Shown here: in pieces, positions 1-6,727 of the stretch
Layout: every line of letters starts with the position of its first letter
Position numbering within the stretch: the first letter of the stretch is position 1
Origin: UBA1672 sp964352375
Lineage (GTDB): Bacteria > Pseudomonadota > Alphaproteobacteria > Micavibrionales > Micavibrionaceae
Length of the DNA stretch: 11,725 nucleotides
Direction of reading: 5' to 3'
Assembly (NCBI GenBank): GCA_964352375.1
Contig: CAYGSA010000054.1
Location: 1 to 11,725, forward strand
The notes under the pieces: generated by a model
Databases searched by the model: none
Told to the model about the DNA's origin: nothing
Seen by the model: only the letters and a program-made list of their open reading frames with translations
Made by a program: the position numbers and the translations under genes

Positions 1-59
1 AAAGAATTGAGCAAAAAATCGAGCAAAAAATAAATGAAAAAATATCAAAAACAGAGTAA
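1..59 (+). CDS. 3' end of an unidentified gene (partial)
   Basis: Reading from base 3 gives 18 open codons ending in TAA at 57-59. The peptide is rich in Lys, Glu, Gln and Ile and contains the four-residue period I-E-Q-K twice, matched by a 12-base DNA period (GAGCAAAAAAT at 9-19 and 21-31). This would fit the charged, possibly helical tail of a protein that begins left of the window. The stop directly abuts the rsmC-like stop on the other strand (60-62), so the two genes would be exactly convergent with no spacer. Another frame stops at 31-33, so the assignment is tentative and no function can be given. Confidence 0.35.
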   Translation, partial: RIEQKIEQKINEKISKTE

Positions 60-1043
60 TCATTTAACCGCTTTATAAATTTTAAAACCCTGCTTCTCAT
101 AAAGCTTTTCAACTTGAAAAAAGCACTGTGCTAAAGTCCTTTCATATGGCAAATGCGCATTTGCAACCATATAAAGTACACCATTACGTTTAAGCGCAGC
201 ATGCGCATTCTTGATAAAAGCATGGCCAATTGCAATATCCTGCTTTTTACCGTCGTGAAACGGTGGATTCATAACGACAAAACTGAGGTTACGCAACTCT
301 GGCTGTACTGTGGTCAAATCACACCAAAGAAACGCTTTCTCAGCATCAAACTCATCTAGATTTTCTGAACAAATATCTATCGCACGTGCATCAGCATCAA
401 GACAATAAAGCTTTGAAATTTTTGGATAATTTCGCAACAAAAAATCAGAAATAAATCCATACCCGCATCCAAAATCAGCCCCCTTGCCCTTAAAGTCATC
501 AGAAAAATGCTGCACTAAAATTTCGGAACCTTTATCAATCTTATCCCATCCAAAAACACCAGCTTGAGAAACAAATCGCCCCTGGAGAATACGTCGGCTC
601 TGCCCTGCTAAAATCGAGGCATCTAGATTAAAATCGCCCTGCCTAATCGCCCAGCATAGACGAGCCTTATTACGGCTCTCACTTTGAACATCATCGAAAC
701 CAATTTGCTGCATCCATTTAGAAAGACGCGTTCCACCCGCCTTATTATCCGCAGCCACATAAAGCACCCCGTCATCCGCCAAAAGCTCTACCCCCCGCGC
801 AATGATATATTGCGCTTCAACAGAATTTTTAGGGACCAGAATCCATACAGAGTCAAACAATTCACGTTCAGGAAAATCAGAAGAAACATTATAACCAGCA
901 CACTCTAAACCATCAACATAGGGTTTAAAATACTGTTGAACTTGAACTGACATGTCTAAATCAGAATGCAACTGCCCATTTAAAAATAAGGTCTTTACGC
1001 CACGCTGCGCACCTGCAACAAGTGTTTCTAAAGCTCCGCTCAT
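60..1043 (-). CDS. rsmC: RsmC-like 16S rRNA (guanine-N2) methyltransferase
   Basis: A class I S-adenosylmethionine-dependent methyltransferase of 327 residues, close to the roughly 340 of E. coli RsmC, which methylates G1207 of 16S rRNA in the small subunit. The layout matches that family: a divergent N-terminal domain (about 1-150), then a conserved linker with GVFGWDKIDKGS (162-173), and a C-terminal catalytic domain. That domain has SAM motif I DFGCGYG (190-196), an acidic residue after the second strand (D216) and the N-P-P-F target-base motif at 259-262. The NPPF type is used by methyltransferases acting on exocyclic amino groups of guanine. The start ATG (1041-1043) overlaps the TGA of the upstream AsmA-like gene as ATGA, with no strong Shine-Dalgarno, so translation is probably coupled. 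RsmD or another NPPF enzyme is less likely given the two-domain length. Confidence 0.82.
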   Translation of the reverse strand: MSGALETLVAGAQRGVKTLFLNGQLHSDLDMSVQVQQYFKPYVDGLECAGYNVSSDFPERELFDSVWILVPKNSVEAQYIIARGVELLADDGVLYVAADNKAGGTRLSKWMQQIGFDDVQSESRNKARLCWAIRQGDFNLDASILAGQSRRILQGRFVSQAGVFGWDKIDKGSEILVQHFSDDFKGKGADFGCGYGFISDFLLRNYPKISKLYCLDADARAIDICSENLDEFDAEKAFLWCDLTTVQPELRNLSFVVMNPPFHDGKKQDIAIGHAFIKNAHAALKRNGVLYMVANAHLPYERTLAQCFFQVEKLYEKQGFKIYKAVK

Positions 1044-1846
1044 TCGCTTTTAAACAGCCCCTTAAGACCTTCAACGCCTTGCTTAAGCTGCTCAACATCT
1101 TTATCAAAACTTTTCTTAAGGTTCTTTTTGAAAACCTCACCTGTGCTAATCCCCATATTATTGAGGGCATCAAGCGATAATCCTTCCAAAAACCCTGCTC
1201 CATTCGCATAAGAATTAAATTGACCCAAAACCGCATCCATAATCTGTGCTATAGCATCTTGCGCCAAAACGCCGCCCTCTTTTTCACCAATACCAGTAAG
1301 GTGAATATCTGGAACAGTAACAAATGCAAGATCACGCTCAAGCAAAGTCACTGAAGGATTAATCTGTGCTTTGGTCATCGAAAATCTTTTTACTATAACT
1401 TTGATTTGCGGCTCTTTCGACGGCGCGACATCTCCTTGCTGCGCATCAATATTCTTTTTCAAATCCCCCAAATTTGTACTTTTCCCGTTCACCTCAAGAT
1501 TAGTTGTCGTCCCATTAACCTCAACCCGCGCAAAGCTAAGCAACTCTTTAGAAAGCGTTTCTGCGGCAATTACCACAGAATCCACTTCAATCGCATTCGG
1601 GTTTTTATACCCTTTCGGATTAGCAATATTTATATCCTTAACATCAACTCTTTTCTCTTCTAGAGAAATATGCACAGAACCAATCGTCACAGGCACACCA
1701 AGGGCTTTGCTCGCAACTTGCTCACTAAGCTGTTGAGCCAAAGAATCCATATTCACATAAATATAAATCCCTCCTGCTACGAACAAAAATACAAAAAAGC
1801 TAAAGACATAAAGTGATAATTTCGCCATTTTCTTAACCGCAGACAT
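1040..1846 (-). CDS. AsmA/DUF748-like membrane-anchored envelope protein
   Basis: The protein has a short basic N-terminus, one hydrophobic segment at about residues 10-31, and then an extracytoplasmic domain. That domain carries a pattern I associate with AsmA/DUF748-like proteins: G-V-P-V-T-I-G-S-V-H-I-S-L (50-62), followed by a strand with N-P-K-G-Y-K-N-P (78-85) and repeated beta-strand segments. The C-terminus (about 200-268) is Lys-rich and helical. Such proteins are linked to outer-membrane or lipid homeostasis, but this short form (268 residues) has no established function. I place the start at ATG 1844-1846, five bases after a perfect AGGAGG. A TTG one codon upstream (1847-1849) would be only two bases from it. 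The stop overlaps the rsmC-like start by four bases, forming a two-gene operon. Confidence 0.65.
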   Translation of the reverse strand: MSAVKKMAKLSLYVFSFFVFLFVAGGIYIYVNMDSLAQQLSEQVASKALGVPVTIGSVHISLEEKRVDVKDINIANPKGYKNPNAIEVDSVVIAAETLSKELLSFARVEVNGTTTNLEVNGKSTNLGDLKKNIDAQQGDVAPSKEPQIKVIVKRFSMTKAQINPSVTLLERDLAFVTVPDIHLTGIGEKEGGVLAQDAIAQIMDAVLGQFNSYANGAGFLEGLSLDALNNMGISTGEVFKKNLKKSFDKDVEQLKQGVEGLKGLFKSE

Positions 1847-1891
1847 CAAACCCTCCTTTTAAATAAAAAAACATACTAACGATGGTTCTAG

Positions 1892-1952
1892 AAAAAAGGA
1901 AGGCCTGCTTTTAGAACTGTGTGTAAGGGGAGAGAAAGACTAAAAGCAGGCC
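1892..1952 (-). terminator. Intrinsic terminator downstream of hsp20
   Basis: Two perfect 13-base inverted arms, GGCCTGCTTTTAG at 1902-1914 and its complement at 1940-1952, are separated by a 25-base loop. On the minus strand the hairpin is followed by a T-rich run at 1892-1897 after TTCC. It sits between the hsp20 stop (2028) and the start of the AsmA-like gene (1846), so it should end the heat-shock transcript. The long loop is unusual for a simple terminator. Confidence 0.7.
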
Positions 1953-2027
1953 AGGAGTTTTCTTCATTGCGTGTATAAAACCTATTTAGGCTTCAACACA
2001 ATAAACTTACTTAAAATTTAAAAATTA

Positions 2028-2492
2028 CTATTTCTTTTTGTCCGCCAAAAGGGTTTTAGAACCACCAATCGGGATAGTACGCGGCTTTTTCTCTTCAGGA
2101 ATTTCACGTATTAAGCACACCGTCAAAAGACCATGATCAAGCGACGCATCTTCGACCTTAATATGATCCGCCAACCTGAAAGAACGCTCAAAAGCGCGAG
2201 CAGCAATACCACGATGAAGATAAACGGTGTCATGTTGCCCTTCATCTTCTACCTTCGAAGCAGAAATAGTAAGACAGTCACCCTCAACAACAATATTGAG
2301 ATCATCCTCAGTAAAACCAGCAACAGCAAGCGTAATACGATACGCATCATCACCAAGTTTCTCTATATTGAACGGGGGGTAAGCCTCAAACTGATCTGAA
2401 CGCTCGTCCATCATACTCTCAAGAAGATCGTGGAACCGATCAAAACCAACAGTTTGACGCAATAGGGGTGTAAACGTTGCTACATTAGACAT
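2028..2492 (-). CDS. hsp20: Hsp20/IbpA-type small heat-shock protein
   Basis: An ATP-independent holdase of 154 residues that binds unfolding cytoplasmic proteins and passes them to DnaK/ClpB. After a variable N-terminus comes the YPPFNIE entry (38-44) typical of proteobacterial class A proteins. The alpha-crystallin domain runs from about 40 to 130 and includes A-V-A-G-F (56-60) and a G-L-L-T-V (121-125) variant of the family's A-x-x-x-n-G-v-L signature. The C-terminal I-P-I motif (140-142), which docks between dimers, is present, followed by a short Lys-rich tail. The ATG (2490-2492) lies five bases after AGGAGG. The gene stands alone, with an RpoH-like promoter, a ROSE-like 5' UTR and a 3' terminator. 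The family call is secure; a specific orthologue name is not implied. Confidence 0.95.
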   Translation of the reverse strand: MSNVATFTPLLRQTVGFDRFHDLLESMMDERSDQFEAYPPFNIEKLGDDAYRITLAVAGFTEDDLNIVVEGDCLTISASKVEDEGQHDTVYLHRGIAARAFERSFRLADHIKVEDASLDHGLLTVCLIREIPEEKKPRTIPIGGSKTLLADKKK

Positions 2493-2560
2493 AGTTTCCT
2501 CCTTAGTTAAAGCAAGGTTACAATTAAAAAAGACCCTTCAAAAGGCATCTTTAAGAACTA
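2493..2560 (-). promoter_or_regulatory. ROSE-type RNA thermometer in hsp20 5' UTR
   Basis: The hsp20 leader can fold into a hairpin at 2498-2516 in which CUUGCUU (2516-2510) pairs with AAGGAGG (2504-2498) around a five-base UAACU loop. The register gives six pairs plus a G-G opposition (2513 with 2501). That is the hallmark of ROSE elements, where the UUGCU motif masks the Shine-Dalgarno with a non-canonical G-G pair. A second hairpin upstream (2529-2552) pairs AAAGA with UCUUU and CCUU with AAGG around a UUG loop and ends in a U-rich run, matching the multi-hairpin layout of ROSE leaders. Predicted effect: the SD is masked at low temperature and freed on heating. The fold was read by eye, not computed. 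Confidence 0.7.
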
Positions 2561-2563
2561 AAT

Positions 2564-2591
2564 GATATAAAATATTTCCCAAAATGTCAAG
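2564..2591 (-). promoter_or_regulatory. RpoH-like (sigma-32) promoter of hsp20
   Basis: On the minus strand CTTGAC (2586-2591) is followed after 16 bases by TATATC (2564-2569). CTTGAC is the -35 element preferred by alphaproteobacterial RpoH, and the AT-rich -10 fits. Transcription would begin near 2557, giving a leader of about 65 bases that contains the whole thermometer. This would couple transcriptional and translational heat control. The -35 lies about 20 bases from the start of the divergent response-regulator gene. Confidence 0.55.
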
Positions 2592-2611
2592 ATCATGCTA
2601 AAAATCCGCCT

Positions 2612-3289
2612 ATGAAAATATTACTTATTGAAGACGATAATCAGGTCCGTGAGTACATCACAAAGGGCATGAAAGAAGCGGGGCACACAATCGATACCGC
2701 GCCAAATGGTAAAGAAGGCTTGTTCCTCGCAACAACAGAAAAATACGACACACTAATAGTTGACCGTATGCTACCTGAGCTTGAAGGTTTAACTTTAATT
2801 AAGACGCTTCGTGCCTCAGACAACATGACCCCAATCCTCATTCTAAGTGCCCTTGCCGATGTCGATGACAAAGTCAAAGGCCTGCGCTCTGGAGGAGATG
2901 ACTATCTCACCAAACCATTCGCCTTCTCCGAACTGCTAGCCCGCGTTGAGGTACTGGGCCGTCGAAGCGCTCAAAACAATACCCAAATAACAAAGCTCGA
3001 CGCAGCCGACTTGGAAGTCAACCTGCTCACACGAAAAGTCACCCGGGCAGGTCAAATCATTGGCCTTCAAGCCCGTGAGTTCCGCTTGCTCGAATACCTC
3101 CTCCAACACAAAGGGCAAATCGTCACACGTACAATGCTACTAGAGGCCGTATGGGATTACCATTTCGATCCCCAAACAAATGTGATTGATGTTCATATCA
3201 GCCGGTTGCGTAAAAAAATTAACGACAAAAAAGCAGAACTTATAAAGACGGTACGCGGTGCAGGATACATCATCGAAGACAACCTCTAG
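2612..3289 (+). CDS. OmpR/PhoB-family response regulator
   Basis: A DNA-binding two-component regulator of 225 residues, the normal length. The receiver domain (1-115) has the acidic pair D8/D9, phosphoacceptor D51 in LIVDRMLPE, the switch residue S79, and K101 in the DDYLTKPF motif. The C-terminal winged helix (about 128-223) has LQAREFRLLEYLL (152-164) and the recognition-helix region NVIDVHISRLRKKI (190-203), ending in VRGAGYII. The gene is divergent from hsp20 and its coding end overlaps the kinase by 32 bases, so both are made from one transcript. No clear Shine-Dalgarno precedes the ATG; TATAAA on this strand near 2566-2571 could be its -10. The signal and target genes cannot be read from sequence, though the lipid cluster directly downstream is the obvious candidate target. 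Confidence 0.93.
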   Translation: MKILLIEDDNQVREYITKGMKEAGHTIDTAPNGKEGLFLATTEKYDTLIVDRMLPELEGLTLIKTLRASDNMTPILILSALADVDDKVKGLRSGGDDYLTKPFAFSELLARVEVLGRRSAQNNTQITKLDAADLEVNLLTRKVTRAGQIIGLQAREFRLLEYLLQHKGQIVTRTMLLEAVWDYHFDPQTNVIDVHISRLRKKINDKKAELIKTVRGAGYIIEDNL

Positions 3290-4580
3290 ACAGTACTATA
3301 AAAGCTCCAGCTTTAAAATGGCGGCTTTATTCACGATTCTGCTCGGCGCATCCGCAGTGCTTTTGGGCTATTTCCTCTATGATTTTAGCCAACAAAACTT
3401 CATCCGTGAAACCGAAGCCGCTATTGATAATGAAATAGAAAACATTCTCTCTACCCTAAAAGAAGATACAGAAGCAGAACGAATTCGCTATATCAACCAG
3501 CGCATTGAACACCAAAGCAGCGCACATTACCACTACCAAAGCCTCGCTGGCGAGACATTAGCGGGCGACATAGACGCAAAACCTCAAAACGCTAAAAAAA
3601 TAACTGAAGGCGTCATTGAATTTAAATTAAACACACAGCGCTTAGCAGCAAAAATCCATACATTCCATGACGGCGCGCAGCTCCTCATCGCCCGCGACAT
3701 AACCGCTATAAGCAAAAGCAACGCAAGGTTAAAGCTCTTCAGCGCCCTCATTATGTTCTTCATGCTCTTGGTTATTCTCGTCAGCTTCTTTATCAGCAAC
3801 TTCGTTGTCAGCCGTATAAACATCATCGCAGAAACTGCAAATGAAATCATGGAAACAGGCGATCTCTCACGAAGAATATCAATAGACACAGACTGGGATG
3901 ACCTGAGCAACCTAGCCCAAACCCTCAATGAACTGCTAAATAAAATAGAAACCCTCCTCAATGGGATCCGAGACGTATCAGATAATATAGCACATGATTT
4001 ACGCACCCCCCTGACACGCCTGAGAAACGAACTGGAAGTGCCTATAAACAAAGCGAGCCAAAAAAAAATGATTGCCGAGGCAGACCACCTTTTAAATACA
4101 TTCAACGCTCTCCTTCGCATATCAAACATCGAAAAAGGCAAGCGACACCAACCCTTCACGCTGGTAAATATCCAAAAGATCATTCAGGACGTTATCGAAC
4201 TCTATGATCCCCTTGCAGAAGAAAAAAACCTTAGCCTCATTGCAAACCTACAAGACATGACAATCAAAGGAGATAAAGACTTGATTTTCCAACTCTTCTC
4301 AAATGTACTGGATAATGCAATTAAATTCTCACCAGAAAACAAAGAAATAGAGATAAAAATAAACCAAAAAACAGTAACTATCACAGATCAAGGCATAGGA
4401 GTCCCAGAAACTGAATTACACAAAATCTTGGATCGGTTTTACCGCACTGACAAAAGCCGCAACACCCCCGGCACAGGATTAGGCCTAAGCCTCGTCAAAG
4501 CCATAGCTGACCTGCATAAGGCAAAAATAAGTCTCAAAAACACACGCCCAGGACTACGCATTTCAATTACGTTTTTGTAA
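3258..4580 (+). CDS. HAMP-containing sensor histidine kinase
   Basis: The membrane-bound partner of the preceding regulator, 440 residues. Transmembrane segments lie at about 22-43 and 161-184 and enclose a periplasmic sensor domain of roughly 115 residues with no recognised fold. A HAMP linker follows (about 185-238). The HisKA H-box is DNIAHDLRTPLTRLR, with phosphorylated H246. The ATPase domain has the N-box around N349/N353, D377-x-G379 (G1) and the G2 box GTGLGLSLVK (405-414). I accept the GTG start at 3258, inside the regulator gene, because the S-S-S-F-K segment before the first helix (16-20), which matches relatives as I remember them, lies upstream of the first ATG (3318-3320). The ORF continues to 71 bases before the oxidoreductase gene, with no convincing terminator between. 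Confidence 0.92.
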   Translation: MQDTSSKTTSRQYYKSSSFKMAALFTILLGASAVLLGYFLYDFSQQNFIRETEAAIDNEIENILSTLKEDTEAERIRYINQRIEHQSSAHYHYQSLAGETLAGDIDAKPQNAKKITEGVIEFKLNTQRLAAKIHTFHDGAQLLIARDITAISKSNARLKLFSALIMFFMLLVILVSFFISNFVVSRINIIAETANEIMETGDLSRRISIDTDWDDLSNLAQTLNELLNKIETLLNGIRDVSDNIAHDLRTPLTRLRNELEVPINKASQKKMIAEADHLLNTFNALLRISNIEKGKRHQPFTLVNIQKIIQDVIELYDPLAEEKNLSLIANLQDMTIKGDKDLIFQLFSNVLDNAIKFSPENKEIEIKINQKTVTITDQGIGVPETELHKILDRFYRTDKSRNTPGTGLGLSLVKAIADLHKAKISLKNTRPGLRISITFL

Positions 4581-4651
4581 CACCACAGCAATAAGGAAAG
4601 CCCTTTTAATGTGCTAAAAACCAATACTGAAAAAGAAAAGGACGCAACACA

Positions 4652-5911
4652 ATGAAAATAGCAATCATTGGCTCAGGAATATCAGGCAACAGCATCGCCT
4701 ACCTGCTCAATAAAGATCATGACATTACTATTTACGAAAAAAACGACTATATCGGCGGCCACAGCCGTACAGTAAGCGTTAAAACACCAGACGGCACAAT
4801 CCCCGTAGACACTGGCTTCATCGTGTATAACGAACGCAATTACCCCCATCTGACAGGCTTGTTCAAACATCTCGGCGTCCACACAACCAAAAGCGATATG
4901 TCTTTCAGCGTCTCAATTAATAATGGCTGGCTGGAATATGGCACATATAAAAAATTGCGCGGACTTTTCGCTCAAAAAAGAAACTTGCTCAGGCCTGCAT
5001 ATTGGAAATTTCTGTTAGATATACTCAAATTCAATAAAACAGCGCATAAATATCTCGAAAAGGAAACAACTCTCACCTTAGGGGAACTTCTCGATGAAAT
5101 GAAACTAGGCAGCTGGTTTCGCGATTACTACCTCCTCGCCATGGGCGCCGCAATATGGAGTACACCAGCACAAAAAATGCTGGATTTTCCTGCGCGCACC
5201 TTCCTAAGGTTTTTCGACAATCACGGCCTGCTAACAATCAACGATCACCCACAATGGCATACGGTCACAGGCGGATCACAAGAGTATGTCAAAAAAATCA
5301 CCACACCCTTCAAAGACCGCATCAAACTGAACTGCACTGTAACCAGAGTCATTCGAGAGCCAGAAAGTGTAAGTGTTGAAGACACTCAAGGAAATACGCA
5401 GCTATACGATAACGTCATCTTTGCCTGCCACAGCGACCAAGCATTAAAGCTCCTCTCCAATCCAACCAAAGACGAAAAAGAAATCATCGGGAACATCAAA
5501 TATCAGCCCAACGAGATGATCCTACACACCGACCTCTCTTTCATGCAAAAGCGCAAAAATGCTTGGTCAAGCTGGGTGTACCTCTCCGAAGAAAAAAAGG
5601 ATACGAGCAAGGGCGTATCACTAAGCTATTGGATGAACAACCTCCAACCCCTCAAAACAAACACACCCATCATCGTAACTCTTAACCCCAGCAAAGAGCC
5701 TGACCCAAAACTGATCAAAAATCGCTACACTTTTTCTCACCCCGTCTTCGACGAACCCGCTATTCAGGCACAGAACCGCATACCAGAAATTCAGGGAACA
5801 GACAGGATCTATTATTGCGGCGCATGGCAACGCTACGGCTTCCACGAAGACGGCCTCCTTAGTGCCGTTAATGTAGCAAAATACTTCGGAATCACTCCAC
5901 CATGGAACTAA
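4652..5911 (+). CDS. COG2907-type FAD/NAD-binding oxidoreductase (amine-oxidase fold)
   Basis: A flavoprotein of 419 residues. It opens with a dinucleotide-binding Rossmann motif, G7-S-G-I-S-G12, with acidic E29 at the end of the second strand for ribose binding. The GGHSRT motif (35-40) and VDTGFIVYNERNYP follow. The C-terminus has the FAD-contacting YCGAWQRYGFHEDG segment (about 394-407). These are the signatures of the COG2907 branch of the amine oxidase/phytoene desaturase superfamily. Members next to DUF1365 and Cfa-like genes are thought to oxidise or desaturate lipid acyl chains, but substrate is inference. No signal peptide, so it acts in the cytoplasm or at the inner membrane face. 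AAAAGGA precedes the ATG. The 3' end overlaps DUF1365 by 10 bases. It is first of six cluster genes. Confidence 0.9.
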   Translation: MKIAIIGSGISGNSIAYLLNKDHDITIYEKNDYIGGHSRTVSVKTPDGTIPVDTGFIVYNERNYPHLTGLFKHLGVHTTKSDMSFSVSINNGWLEYGTYKKLRGLFAQKRNLLRPAYWKFLLDILKFNKTAHKYLEKETTLTLGELLDEMKLGSWFRDYYLLAMGAAIWSTPAQKMLDFPARTFLRFFDNHGLLTINDHPQWHTVTGGSQEYVKKITTPFKDRIKLNCTVTRVIREPESVSVEDTQGNTQLYDNVIFACHSDQALKLLSNPTKDEKEIIGNIKYQPNEMILHTDLSFMQKRKNAWSSWVYLSEEKKDTSKGVSLSYWMNNLQPLKTNTPIIVTLNPSKEPDPKLIKNRYTFSHPVFDEPAIQAQNRIPEIQGTDRIYYCGAWQRYGFHEDGLLSAVNVAKYFGITPPWN

Positions 5912-6663
5912 AGCCACAAATCTTCACAGCCAAAGTCATGCACAAAAGGCTTTTCCCAAAGGAAAATTCCTTCACCTATGGCATTTACTATCTTGCTCTG
6001 CCGCTTGACCAAATAAGTAAAGCCCCAAAATCATGGGCCCTATCTTTCCGTCAAAAAGACCATGGCCCCCGCGATGGATCAAACTTGGAAGAATGGATCA
6101 GAGTGATCTTAAAAGACCACAATCCTGCCCTAGACAGCATCACAAACAATATCACCCTCATCTGCATGCCTCGAATTTTTGGATATGTGTTCAACCCCGT
6201 CAGCTTTTGGATCTGCCTTGATAAAAAGAAAAATATCCGCGCCGTTCTATGCGAAGTCAACAACACATTCGGCGAAACACATTCCTACCTGTGCGTTCAA
6301 TCTGGCCTAAAACCCATCGGGCAAAATGATTGGTTGGAGGCAGATAAACTCTTTCACGTCTCCCCCTTCCTAAAACGTGAGGGAGAGTACAAATTTCGCT
6401 TTGCATCAAAAGACAATAAGCTCGGTATGTGGATCGATTTTTACGACGCACAAAATAATAAACAACTCATCACTGCACTAACAGGATCGCTAACTCCCAT
6501 GACAAAAAAAAATCTGCGCAAAGCATTCTGGTCTCATCCGCTAGTCACCTTCAAGGCCATTACCCTCATCCATTGGCAAGCTTTGAAACTCATCACCAAA
6601 GGCATCAAGCACATTAAAAAACCAAGACAAAATGACATAAAACTCAGTGTTACAAAATTTTAA
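5902..6663 (+). CDS. DUF1365 family protein
   Basis: Length is 253 residues, as usual for DUF1365. Recognisable blocks are an N-terminal V-M-H-K-R (12-16) with F-x-Y-G-I-Y-Y-L (24-31), the H-G-P-R-D-G-S-N-L block (54-62), the core M-P-R-I-F-G-Y-V-F-N-P-V-S-F-W (89-103), and the block E-V-N-N-T-F-G-E-T-H-S-Y (118-129). The family has no proven biochemical activity. It is almost always encoded with COG2907 oxidoreductases and Cfa-like methyltransferases and is inferred to help in fatty-acid or phospholipid modification. Translation starts inside the preceding gene (ATG at 5902-5904, ten-base overlap), so the two proteins are likely made in step. The C-terminal 40 residues are basic. A 64-base gap, the longest inside the cluster, follows. 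Confidence 0.9.
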   Translation: MELKPQIFTAKVMHKRLFPKENSFTYGIYYLALPLDQISKAPKSWALSFRQKDHGPRDGSNLEEWIRVILKDHNPALDSITNNITLICMPRIFGYVFNPVSFWICLDKKKNIRAVLCEVNNTFGETHSYLCVQSGLKPIGQNDWLEADKLFHVSPFLKREGEYKFRFASKDNKLGMWIDFYDAQNNKQLITALTGSLTPMTKKNLRKAFWSHPLVTFKAITLIHWQALKLITKGIKHIKKPRQNDIKLSVTKF

Positions 6664-6693
6664 CACAAGCGTAAGCACAGAGTTATCTACCTT

Positions 6694-6711
6694 AATGTAA
6701 CATGTAGCATT
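6694..6711. promoter_or_regulatory. Interrupted palindrome upstream of the cfa-like gene (possible operator)
   Basis: Within the 64-base gap before the methyltransferase gene lies an 18-base near-palindrome with arms AATG and CATT and centre ACATGT; 14 of 18 positions agree with the reverse complement. It ends just upstream of the Shine-Dalgarno AGAGGA (6713-6718). It could be a dimeric regulator site or chance in AT-rich sequence. No convincing -35/-10 pair is seen beside it. Confidence 0.2.
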
Positions 6712-6727
6712 GAGAGGAAATAAACGT

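Noticed and set aside
1371..1736. Plus-strand open frame opposite the AsmA-like gene
   Set aside because: No family motif; it starts within and covers the reverse of a gene with a strong ribosome site and operon context.
3584..4183. Open frame of 199 codons antisense to the histidine kinase
   Set aside because: It mirrors a well-supported kinase coding region, has a composition rich in Ser, Arg and Leu typical of shadow frames, and shows no domain.
4581..4651. Terminator or ECF-type promoter between kinase and oxidoreductase
   Set aside because: Only a four-base AAGG/CCTT stem is visible, and no TGATC-type -35 element was found.
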